The notes below the pieces were generated by a model. That model saw only the letters and a list, made by a program, of their open reading frames with translations. It ran no database searches and had not been told where the DNA came from. A stretch of DNA of 52,880 nt from positions 5,941 to 58,820 of the forward strand of contig JAPPES010000147.1 in assembly GCA_028824125.1 (NCBI GenBank), read 5' to 3'. Positions 1 to 7,429 of the stretch are shown here, piece by piece. The DNA comes from Candidatus Poribacteria bacterium (GTDB taxonomy: Bacteria > Poribacteria > WGA-4E > WGA-3G). A program made the position numbers and the translations under genes. Each line of letters starts with the position of its first letter. The first letter of the stretch is position 1.

Positions 1-101
1 GGGTTTCAGCGTCACTCTCACTTGCCAAATCAATTGTCTCGTGTGGATCATCCTGTGCAAAACATTATGCGCGTAATCCGTTCAACAACAACATCGCCAC
101 T
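1..101 (-). pseudogene. Chimeric remnant: DMFase-like 3' end joined to a sulfatase fragment
   Basis: Bases 1-55 are identical to 266-320, inside the sulfatase gene, and encode its DPHET region. Bases 58-101 closely resemble 1683-1724, the 3' end of the neighbouring DMFase-like gene, with a 2-base indel and a few substitutions. Read on the minus strand, a DMFase-like C-terminus therefore runs straight into the last quarter of a sulfatase, skipping the sulfatase 5' part. The DMFase-like piece is frameshifted, so this is not a working gene. It could be left over from a duplicated DMFase-sulfatase pair after a deletion, or be an assembly or amplification chimera at the contig edge. Confidence 0.75.
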
Positions 102-119
102 TTGAAACTAACAGCAACT

Positions 120-1568
120 CTACAAATAAGGGTAGGTAACATCGGGTTGATAGTCCGGTAACAAAGCATTATGAGGTTGCCCTGCTATAAGGCTTGTGCC
201 ATCGGTAAAGCCTTCAGGACGGTCACGGAGAAACGCAATCAGACGATTCCGCCAAGGCGTTAAACGGGTTTCAGCGTCACTCTCACTTGCCAAATCAATT
301 GTCTCGTGTGGATCATCCTGCAGATTGAAAAGATGTTCTCTGCCAGTTTGGGAATACCAGATGTACTTATAGTTTCCATCAGTCACATAGTGGTTGCCGT
401 GCTTGTAGTTATAGCAACCTGAGTGCTCACCGTGTAGGCAGTCCCGCACCCTGTCAGTGTCACCTTGCATGATGGGGAGTAGACTTTTACCAGTACAGGT
501 ACTCGGAATCTCTATCTTTGCTGCGTCAAGAATAGTCGGCATGATGTCCTGTAGACCAACAGGGCTTTGGCAAACAGATTCTTTCGGATACCTCCATTTC
601 GCGGGTGCGCGCATGAGAAACGGCACGCGTGCAGAGGCTTCGTAAGGGAAGGTTTTACGGAACATATTATGGTCACCTAACATTTCACCGTGGTCAGATG
701 TAAAAATAACGAGACAATCATTTAATCCACCGACATTTTGGAGCAGTCTGCCGACCTGATCGTCAATAAAATTGATCATCCCATAATAAGCTGCACGGGC
801 GCAGCGCATATCGTGTTCGTCAAGGCAAATTTCCCAAGCATTTGGATTCAACCCTTTCTGCGCACCCTCAAATTCTGGAGCCCAATCACCGACCATGGGT
901 GGTGGAAGGTCACGCTGAATGTAGCGGTGGTAATAGTGGAGCGGTGGTGTCAATGGCGGGTGCGGATCTATAAAGGAGATGTTGAGAAAAAACGGCACAG
1001 ACGGATCACGTTTTCGTAGGAATTTGAGTGCGCGGTCAACACACCAGAAAGTGTGCATCTGCTCTTCGGGCAGGTGATGTGGGCGTCCAACCCAACCGTT
1101 GGCAGCGACACCGTGTGCCATACCCGGGTCATAATCGTTGCGGCGATGGTGTTGCTGCAACCATTCAACATAGTCGTTGTTAGCGGTTCCATGCGTAGCA
1201 TCGGACAGCTGGAGATGGTCGAAACCGTATCGCTTACGCGGTGGACTCAGATGTAGTTTGCCAATCATCTCGGTTTGATAACCGGCAGCAGATAATTCGC
1301 CAGCAAGCGTATGGGGTGGATCCCATTGTGCTCCTGTATATCCAACCATTCCGTTGGCTGCTGGTGCGGTCCCAGTCATGATACCACGGCGGGCAGGAAT
1401 ACAACTCGGACATTCAGCGTACCCGCGGCGGAAATGCGTGCCAGAGCGACCAATCCAGTCCAGGTTCGGTGTCTGCAGGCAGTCTGGACCGTCAGGATCA
1501 ATACCTAAACAGTCGCCGCGTTGTTGGTCAGTGGTGATTAGGACGATATTCGGACGTTCATTAGGCAT
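120..1568 (-). CDS. Cys-type sulfatase (arylsulfatase family)
   Basis: A 482-residue sulfatase of the alkaline-phosphatase fold that would hydrolyse a sulfate ester; the substrate is not readable. The N-terminus has the metal-binding NIVLITTDQQRG stretch (residues 7-18). The C-x-P-x-R activation motif is Cys56-Ile-Pro-Ala-Arg60, so Cys56 should be converted to formylglycine. A typical C-terminal DPHET segment follows. I chose the ATG at 1568 because a GGAG lies six bases upstream; an in-frame TTG at 1595 gives nine more residues. No signal peptide is seen, so a cytoplasmic location is likely. It lies 96 bases downstream of the DMFase-like gene on the same strand and is probably co-transcribed with it. 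Confidence 0.93.
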   Translation of the reverse strand: MPNERPNIVLITTDQQRGDCLGIDPDGPDCLQTPNLDWIGRSGTHFRRGYAECPSCIPARRGIMTGTAPAANGMVGYTGAQWDPPHTLAGELSAAGYQTEMIGKLHLSPPRKRYGFDHLQLSDATHGTANNDYVEWLQQHHRRNDYDPGMAHGVAANGWVGRPHHLPEEQMHTFWCVDRALKFLRKRDPSVPFFLNISFIDPHPPLTPPLHYYHRYIQRDLPPPMVGDWAPEFEGAQKGLNPNAWEICLDEHDMRCARAAYYGMINFIDDQVGRLLQNVGGLNDCLVIFTSDHGEMLGDHNMFRKTFPYEASARVPFLMRAPAKWRYPKESVCQSPVGLQDIMPTILDAAKIEIPSTCTGKSLLPIMQGDTDRVRDCLHGEHSGCYNYKHGNHYVTDGNYKYIWYSQTGREHLFNLQDDPHETIDLASESDAETRLTPWRNRLIAFLRDRPEGFTDGTSLIAGQPHNALLPDYQPDVTYPYL

Positions 1569-1664
1569 CTCAAACTCCATTCTCGATAACGTCAAATCGG
1601 TTCAACGTTTTGTTAGGTTTAAAATTCATTGGTGATAAAAATAATTCGACACCTACATGCATAT

Positions 1665-3038
1665 TTATGCTGAAAGGCGTTTCAAAACATTATGCGTAAT
1701 CTGTTCAACAACACCATCGCCACCTGACAATCCGTGCGACCAATCTGTAGTAGCAGCAGTAAAGACAGTACCACCTTTCGTATAAATGCCCATCGTAGCA
1801 GCACCCGTATGTCCCTGTTCCCAACGTTCATACCATTCGCAATCGTCCGGATGCCAACGAACAGGCGCAGTCGCGAGGATTGTGAACCCTTCAGGCGTGC
1901 CATCTTGATAGGTCGGCACAGGTAAACCATCTTCAAGCGTGAATTCACAGCCATCGCATTCGTAGCCGACAATGGTATTTTGTCCACCGAACTTGTTATC
2001 CCTTGCTAAGTCTGTGCCTTCAAACACCCAATGTTCTGGGCAGTGTGCCGTGTATGCACCATCTCCATCCATAAATTGCCCATGACTCAAGTGATAACCG
2101 CCTTGAAGGAAACCGACACCGGTCAAATGGTTTTCAGGACGGCCCACCAGATAGTGGCTCCACAAAGTACTCAACGTGCTGTGATCATCGGTTTTATAAA
2201 CGGGGTCTTGGTTGTAGCTTTGCTTCCAGCATACGAGTGCGCGGCCGTCGTCTTCAGAACGCACCTGCCAACACACTGCATTCCCACTGAAGAACGCTGC
2301 GTTTCCACTCTTCGCAATGAATGCCTCAAGATTATCACGCATTGGAGCTGACCAGTATTCGTCATGCCCAAGACTCAACACAAGTTTGTAATGCTCCAGC
2401 ATTTCAGGACGGAACTCAAGGTCACTATTCGCTGCATAATCAAGCGTATATCCGTTCTGCTCTGCCCAGACAACAAAGGGCAACTCCCAAGTCCTGAATT
2501 GGCTCCCAATAGGTCGGTCAAATGAAACACGACGCCCTTGCATTCCATTCTGTCCGTGATACCCGTAAAGACTAAATCCGCCCCAGTTGGTGTAGGCGTT
2601 ATATGTGTTGGTAGAAAGTTGAAGCAGAATCGGGGTTTTTTTTCCAGGCTTCGCTGGACGAACAATAAAGAACAAAGAACTTTCAGCGGTGCGATGGTTT
2701 CTATAAATGGGATCACCACCACCATCTGCCGCTCGGAGCGTGCCTTCATAGTATCCGCTCTGCCAGGTTTCAGGTACTTCAAACGTATAGGTAGCCTCCC
2801 AACCACACCCGTGTGATGAAGCATTTACGGGAATCGGTTGTGCCTTACCCGGAAGTCCTGATTCGTTGAATACGACTTCGCGTTCCGCACCTATGCGTGC
2901 AATTTCCAAAGAATAGTTTCCCGCACTCGTTGAGACATTGAATGCAATCTTCTCACCGGGCGCGTAGCTCAGTTGATCGGTGTATCCATCAATATAAAGC
3001 GGTCTAATACGATTTTCGGTTTGCGTTAAAGTTGCCAT
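1665..3038 (-). CDS. N,N-dimethylformamidase large-subunit-like protein
   Basis: A 457-residue protein resembling the beta (large) subunit C-terminal region of N,N-dimethylformamidase. An N-terminal beta-sandwich-like part (about 15-130) precedes the catalytic-like domain. Visible conserved pieces are a TNTYNAYTNWGG-type stretch with tyrosines and a GHDEYWS motif. In characterised DMFase a mononuclear iron is held by two Tyr and one Glu, and the Tyr-rich and HDE motifs fit that site by family knowledge. No small subunit gene is adjacent, so the real substrate may be another amide. The ATG has AAGGAGG eight bases upstream. Pairing with a sulfatase suggests one catabolic unit (inference). Confidence 0.85.
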   Translation of the reverse strand: MATLTQTENRIRPLYIDGYTDQLSYAPGEKIAFNVSTSAGNYSLEIARIGAEREVVFNESGLPGKAQPIPVNASSHGCGWEATYTFEVPETWQSGYYEGTLRAADGGGDPIYRNHRTAESSLFFIVRPAKPGKKTPILLQLSTNTYNAYTNWGGFSLYGYHGQNGMQGRRVSFDRPIGSQFRTWELPFVVWAEQNGYTLDYAANSDLEFRPEMLEHYKLVLSLGHDEYWSAPMRDNLEAFIAKSGNAAFFSGNAVCWQVRSEDDGRALVCWKQSYNQDPVYKTDDHSTLSTLWSHYLVGRPENHLTGVGFLQGGYHLSHGQFMDGDGAYTAHCPEHWVFEGTDLARDNKFGGQNTIVGYECDGCEFTLEDGLPVPTYQDGTPEGFTILATAPVRWHPDDCEWYERWEQGHTGAATMGIYTKGGTVFTAATTDWSHGLSGGDGVVEQITHNVLKRLSA

Positions 3039-3158
3039 GATGCGTCCTCCTTGATGTGCAGGGTATCATTTTTTTATAGAAATGTCAACGGTATAAGAAC
3101 AATATTTCAGAGCATCAAAAATATAGAATTGAAATGATTCGTCATTTTTATCAAAATG

Positions 3159-3167
3159 TGATATAAT
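3159..3167 (+). promoter_or_regulatory. Extended -10 promoter element
   Basis: TGATATAAT is a TGn-TATAAT extended -10, placed about 64 bases before the BrnA-like start codon. No convincing -35 box is seen at standard spacing, as is usual for extended -10 promoters. Confidence 0.45.
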
Positions 3168-3230
3168 ATCCATAGAGAATTGTTTTTTACAGTGATTTTT
3201 GTATTTCATTATATCAAAAGAGAAAATATT

Positions 3231-3464
3231 ATGCAGCTTTCAAAGACACGGCTATCTGAAATCGAGAGTCTCCCTGAGGACGCGATTGACACATCAGAGA
3301 TTCCCGAACTTGATGATGACTTTTGGGCAAATGCCAATCGAATTGTCCCTGAAAATTACCTCCAAATTGAACCTGAAATTTTAGAATGGTTCAAAGAACG
3401 GGGGCAAGATTATCACATGCGGATAAATACGGTGCTCCGAGCGTATATGGAGATACATAGGTAA
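3231..3464 (+). CDS. BrnA-family antitoxin (orphan)
   Basis: A 77-residue acidic protein matching the BrnA (COG3514) pattern: ELDDDFWANA near residue 30, then a C-terminal ribbon-helix-helix-like region ending in RINTVLRAYMEIH. BrnA normally neutralises the BrnT ribonuclease and represses its own operon. Here no BrnT-type ORF is found upstream (3039-3230) or downstream, so this is an orphan antitoxin or a remnant. The ATG at 3231 gives the family's usual length; an upstream GTG at 3180 would add 17 atypical residues. A repeat-element end begins 13 bases after the stop codon. Confidence 0.8.
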   Translation: MQLSKTRLSEIESLPEDAIDTSEIPELDDDFWANANRIVPENYLQIEPEILEWFKERGQDYHMRINTVLRAYMEIHR

Positions 3465-3476
3465 ATCATTAACATA

Positions 3477-3519
3477 ACCCAAGTTGCTACCTATAAGTTT
3501 TTAGACATGCAGACACCGT
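3477..3519 (+). repeat. Solo end of the GTTGC(C/T)ACCTATAAG repeat element
   Basis: It begins with ACCCAAGTTGCTAC and runs through TATAAGTTTTTAGACATG to ACACCGT, matching the left end of the elements at 30745-30895 and (inverted) 47870-48320. No matching right end is visible here, so this is a truncated copy. It ends one base before the ATG of the next gene. Confidence 0.85.
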
Positions 3520-3520
3520 A

Positions 3521-4594
3521 ATGCAAAATATACTTGCGCAGATTGCCAAACATTTCCAAACAAACTCCTCTGAAATTAGAGTAGAACCGATTTACCACGG
3601 TAAACAACAAAAGCAGAACGTCTCCCAACTGAGAATCAAAAGAAAAAGCTATCTACTCAAACAACACGATATTACTGAGCCAGTTACCAAATCTGGTTTC
3701 ACACCATTTCAAATTGAGAAGTTTACGTTATCCACACTTTACAAGGGGGGGTGCCTTGTACCACGAATTGTTTGGGAATCTGAACAACAGCATGCGTTAT
3801 TGTTAGAATGGCGTGGAGACCAGACACTCGATTCCTTAGCACAAAACGAATCAGTGTCAAACCTCATGCCTGATTTACGTACAATTTTAAATGTATTTTG
3901 TCATATTGAAAATGTCTTTAGGGAAAACGAGGCGCAATTCAAACCTTATGTATTCCATTTTGAACGCGAGCATACCTTGCAACGTCTACTTGAACAGGGC
4001 AGAAAAACAGTTGGTTATTTAGAACATTTGAGTAAGACATCACTTAACTCATCGCAAATAGCGCAGCTTAACGCAGCATGGGCATCTCTTTCTGATCGAC
4101 TTTTAACGGCACAACCAACTTTGGGAGGGCTTGACTACCAAGCACGTAATATCGTGATTGACGGTGCGCTTCCGTATTTTATTGATTTTGGGAGTGTTGG
4201 GTGGGATTGGCAGGAAAGAAGGTTAGTCCAATATTTTAATAGTATTGGTGCATCTCAGGAAGGTGCTAACTTCGTTTCTTTACTGAACCGTGAATTAGTA
4301 GATGTTTATGCAGCGTGGGTAACCCAAAATCGCGAAAGGTGTGCCTCCGCCACCATTGCAGCGCGTGTTGATGGACATCATCTACTTTTTTATCTCTCAA
4401 TTGTGTATAGGATATTGCATGCTGTCGCAAGACCCGAAACGTCTGAAAACCAGATTTTGTTGGAAGCATGGGGAGATGCACGCTTGAGATTCCAACGGAC
4501 GATTTCGCTGATAATTAACGCTGATTTGAGTGATGACGTGTCTATTACCCAAATCCGTAAAATGATTAGAGAATTTCACACCAATATTTTGTAG
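3521..4594 (+). CDS. APH/choline-kinase-fold phosphotransferase
   Basis: A 357-residue protein of the protein-kinase-like (APH) fold. An N-lobe with a lysine-containing strand (SYLLKQ near 45) is followed by a helical C-lobe. The catalytic loop is GGLDYQARN with Asp205 and Asn210, where the family usually has HGD; the metal-binding Asp is in FIDFG (Asp222). The catalytic Asp and Asn are kept while the preceding His is replaced by Leu, so activity is plausible but the substrate is unknown (sugar, choline-like or antibiotic). The ATG has no clear ribosome binding site and sits directly on a truncated repeat element, so the start is uncertain. It converges on the next gene with a 9-base gap. Confidence 0.75.
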   Translation: MQNILAQIAKHFQTNSSEIRVEPIYHGKQQKQNVSQLRIKRKSYLLKQHDITEPVTKSGFTPFQIEKFTLSTLYKGGCLVPRIVWESEQQHALLLEWRGDQTLDSLAQNESVSNLMPDLRTILNVFCHIENVFRENEAQFKPYVFHFEREHTLQRLLEQGRKTVGYLEHLSKTSLNSSQIAQLNAAWASLSDRLLTAQPTLGGLDYQARNIVIDGALPYFIDFGSVGWDWQERRLVQYFNSIGASQEGANFVSLLNRELVDVYAAWVTQNRERCASATIAARVDGHHLLFYLSIVYRILHAVARPETSENQILLEAWGDARLRFQRTISLIINADLSDDVSITQIRKMIREFHTNIL

Positions 4595-4603
4595 AATAGA
4601 AAC

Positions 4604-5014
4604 CTACTCATCACTGATAATTGTCGTCCTAAGATTTGTCAGGAATTCCTCTACTTCCGGTGTTGATGGCTCAATTTTTTCTGTTGATAATCCTGCGTTA
4701 TGAAATTTAGTTTGATATGAGTTGAGTAAATCATAGAGCAGTTTTAGGTCAATCTGTCGATTGTGAATGGCATCGCGAACATTCTGGAATTGTTCCGTCA
4801 CAGTTTCTTGCGGGACACCATCCGGGCGGTTTGTGATGAGGAGTTTTTCAGTGCCATTTAAGGCGCGGACTGCCACCCAGTACCGCATGCCTTCGGCGCC
4901 TCCGACTCGGTTGTAAACAAATAATCCAACACCTATACTTACAATCAGAATCAAAATCAAAAAGATAAGTACACGTCGGTAACAACCACTAATCTTTTGT
5001 GCTATAAGTGACAT
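4604..5014 (-). CDS. Small membrane-anchored protein, unknown function
   Basis: A 136-residue protein with one N-terminal transmembrane helix (about residues 15-34) followed by a soluble, charged, mostly helical domain. I do not recognise a family. Its ATG follows the amidohydrolase stop codon with no gap (TAGATG), which indicates translational coupling and places it last in the VOC-queE-amidohydrolase operon. Confidence 0.7.
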   Translation of the reverse strand: MSLIAQKISGCYRRVLIFLILILIVSIGVGLFVYNRVGGAEGMRYWVAVRALNGTEKLLITNRPDGVPQETVTEQFQNVRDAIHNRQIDLKLLYDLLNSYQTKFHNAGLSTEKIEPSTPEVEEFLTNLRTTIISDE

Positions 5015-6133
5015 CTATAGTATTTTCCCTTCACGAATCGTTAAAGTAGCATTGATTTTCTGAGCACCGATAAACTTTGTTCCGTGTGCATCGTAGAATT
5101 CGAATTCGCCATCAAGCAGTTCAAAAACAGCAACATCCGCGGTTGTCCCTATTTTCAGGCTGCCGAGTTGTTTCTCGCGTTTGATCGTTTTAGCAGCGTT
5201 GAAAGTTGCTTTTTCAATCACTTCCTCAAACGAAAGTCCGAGGTGCATCAGTTTTGATAAAGTTGTTGGTAGGTCGTAAACGGGGCCGTTGATATTGCCC
5301 GTATGAAGATCAGTACTGATAACATCGGAAATAAAACCTTGTTCCATCGCGCGCTGTGCAATTTCGTAATGAAAACTTCCCGCTCCGTGTCCAACATCAA
5401 AGATCACACCATCTTGCTGTGCCTGCCATGCCTCTGGGATAACCGTTCCTTTTTCATCAACGATATTATCGCCATTTCCTTGAAAGCAGTGCGTAATTAC
5501 ATCACCTGGTCTCATTAATTCCAAAACATTTGGAAGTGGAACACCTGCACCGATATGGCACATCACAGGCATTCCTGCCTGCTCTGCTGCTTGGATAGCA
5601 AGTTTTAGCGGTTGAACACCGTTTTCACCTACCTGCGTTTTACCTTGCCGCACTTTTACACCGACGGTGATGTCGCGATTAGCTTTTAACGTATCAGCAA
5701 CGCGATCTGGGTCTGCATAGGCAAGATCATGCATCTCTCCCACTGGACCATAGACAAGCCCAATACCAGAAATGTGGATGTAGTTTAAAATGTTCGTTTG
5801 TGCGGGTTCTGCAATAAATTCACGGAATCCTGGAAAAGTTGCCCAGCTGGCACTACCAGCATCAACAACTGTTGTTGTACCTGCAGTAGAACAGACGTTG
5901 TCTGCTTTGATACCCCACGTTGTAACACCGTAGTAGACATGTGTGTGGATGTCAATCAACCCCGGTGTGACGTATTGATTCTTGGTAGAAATGGTCTGTT
6001 TCGCCAAAGTTTTTGGAATATCGTGGTCAATAGCGGTGACGACTCCATCTGTAATCGCAACATCACGAAGGGCGTTTAATCCCTGCGCGGAATCAATGAC
6101 GGTCCCGCCTTTGAGTAGAATATCATATTTCAT
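5015..6133 (-). CDS. Amidohydrolase/deacetylase family metallohydrolase
   Basis: A 372-residue TIM-barrel metallohydrolase of the dihydroorotase-like subgroup (amidohydrolase/deacetylase). Visible metal ligands are the HxH at His63 and His65 (GLIDIHTHVYYG), a candidate bridging Lys in GVKVRQGK, His in MCHIG and THCFQG, and the late Asp in ISTDLH. The family includes hydrolases of N-acyl or cyclic amides; the substrate cannot be read here. The start lies three bases after the queE stop codon, so the genes are one operon, although I see no known pathway link to queuosine. Confidence 0.85.
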   Translation of the reverse strand: MKYDILLKGGTVIDSAQGLNALRDVAITDGVVTAIDHDIPKTLAKQTISTKNQYVTPGLIDIHTHVYYGVTTWGIKADNVCSTAGTTTVVDAGSASWATFPGFREFIAEPAQTNILNYIHISGIGLVYGPVGEMHDLAYADPDRVADTLKANRDITVGVKVRQGKTQVGENGVQPLKLAIQAAEQAGMPVMCHIGAGVPLPNVLELMRPGDVITHCFQGNGDNIVDEKGTVIPEAWQAQQDGVIFDVGHGAGSFHYEIAQRAMEQGFISDVISTDLHTGNINGPVYDLPTTLSKLMHLGLSFEEVIEKATFNAAKTIKREKQLGSLKIGTTADVAVFELLDGEFEFYDAHGTKFIGAQKINATLTIREGKIL

Positions 6134-6136
6134 GTG

Positions 6137-6817
6137 TTAAACACCACGTTTTTCACCCCAGATATCAACATGCACACGCGGTGAATAGCGATACCCATTT
6201 TCTTTGCAGAGTTCAACTAACCATTCCTGCTTTTGATTTAGCACCCGTGAAGTTTTGCCTTGAGGCATCAACATGATAGTTTCTGCTGGAATGCCGATAT
6301 CTGCCTGCAAGGTTTGAATTTCCGCAAGGTCGTCAGGTGTGTCTACGACAAACTTTACTTGGCACATATAGGTGTCTAAAAACTTGCGGATAACTTCAGG
6401 ACAGATACGTCCCCGTTCGTGCCGTTTATAAAAACGATTTTCTGATGGAGGATTAGAATTACGCAACTTAGGACTCATTGAAATTAAGTGCGCAGCAACT
6501 TTCGCGAAGAGCGTTGCATTTGTTTCAATTGTGATGTGGTGTCCTTGTTTATCTAACTCACGACAAAGAACTATCAGTTCCTTGGTTTGAATAAACGGTT
6601 CCCCACCAGTGATAACAACATGCTTGCATCCGAATTGTGCAATCGCTGCAACGCTTTCGGCAACAGTAATATCCTTGTTTTCAGGCTGCCAAGATGTGTA
6701 GGGTGTGTCACACCAAGTACATCTCAGATTGCAGTAACTTGTTCTGAAGAAAACAGATGGAACCCCTATAAGCTGCCCTTCCCCTTGAATTGTATGGAAC
6801 AGTTCGCTATATTTCAT
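6137..6817 (-). CDS. queE: 7-carboxy-7-deazaguanine synthase (radical SAM)
   Basis: A 226-residue radical-SAM enzyme. It converts 6-carboxy-5,6,7,8-tetrahydropterin to 7-carboxy-7-deazaguanine, the deazapurine core made for queuosine tRNA modification and for some 7-deazaguanine DNA modifications. The N-terminal substrate motif FHTIQGEG is present. The cluster cysteines are Cys29, Cys33 and Cys36 (CNLRCTWC), and the SAM-binding VITGGEPF follows. The ATG at 6817 is preceded by GAGG and matches the family start; a GTG four codons upstream is less likely. QueC, QueD and QueF are not adjacent. It is co-directional with the VOC gene 64 bases upstream. Confidence 0.93.
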   Translation of the reverse strand: MKYSELFHTIQGEGQLIGVPSVFFRTSYCNLRCTWCDTPYTSWQPENKDITVAESVAAIAQFGCKHVVITGGEPFIQTKELIVLCRELDKQGHHITIETNATLFAKVAAHLISMSPKLRNSNPPSENRFYKRHERGRICPEVIRKFLDTYMCQVKFVVDTPDDLAEIQTLQADIGIPAETIMLMPQGKTSRVLNQKQEWLVELCKENGYRYSPRVHVDIWGEKRGV

Positions 6818-6881
6818 AGGAGACCTCACTGTTTAGGTTTTGGAAACAAGGGGCACCCGCTATCGTGGTTTGCTGAACTGC

Positions 6882-7253
6882 TTAAGCCTCAATGAGTTCA
6901 ATCTGAACGTTATCCGGTCCCTTAAAAAATGCCATCATGAGTCCAGAAGGTTTTAGGTCTTCAAGCTCGGCGCCTTTTTCTTGTAGTTCGGCGACAGCAG
7001 CGTCAAGGTCTTGGACAGTAAAAGCGAGTTGATAGACACCCCAACGGGGATTGCCGCTTGTCGGTTCAACATCCATATCGCCAAATTTGGGTGAAAGGAA
7101 GATGTTTTCACCGCCAATTTCCATCCGTACAATTTTTAAGCCTCTGACTTCAACGGTATCGGTAACCTTCCCGTCAAACATCTTTTGGTAATACTCGATT
7201 GCACCGTCAAGATCTTCACATCTGAGATGTATATGATGAAATGTAAATGCCAT
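6882..7253 (-). CDS. VOC (glyoxalase/dioxygenase-fold) protein
   Basis: A 123-residue single-chain VOC protein with two beta-alpha-beta-beta-beta modules. The first starts HHIHLRCEDL (residues 6-15) and the second QLAFTVQDLD; the chain ends VQIELIEA, giving the usual His and Glu metal-ligand positions. Its size fits glyoxalase I-like or bleomycin-resistance-like proteins, but the substrate is unknown. It is the first gene of the minus-strand operon that continues into queE. Confidence 0.85.
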   Translation of the reverse strand: MAFTFHHIHLRCEDLDGAIEYYQKMFDGKVTDTVEVRGLKIVRMEIGGENIFLSPKFGDMDVEPTSGNPRWGVYQLAFTVQDLDAAVAELQEKGAELEDLKPSGLMMAFFKGPDNVQIELIEA

Positions 7254-7429
7254 TTATAAAGGCTCCTTATCCAAAAATTGTTTGTATCGTTTCGTGGACA
7301 ACTTTTGCCAAATGGTTGCTAAGTGGGAAGTTTGGTAAATTCAGTTCCTAAGCACCATTGACAAAACACCAAGATGTTGTTATTATACCACATACGATAA
7401 ATGAAATCAAGAGAGTGGAATGTGGAATT

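Noticed and set aside
2375..2824. 149-codon minus-strand frame
   Set aside because: It is an out-of-frame shadow of the DMFase-like gene on the same strand.
3039..3230. Possible BrnT toxin upstream of the BrnA-like gene
   Set aside because: The segment is too short and has stops in all frames I could follow; no BrnT motif.
5303..6079. Plus-strand frames of 71 and 93 codons
   Set aside because: Antisense to the amidohydrolase gene, with no start signals or motifs.
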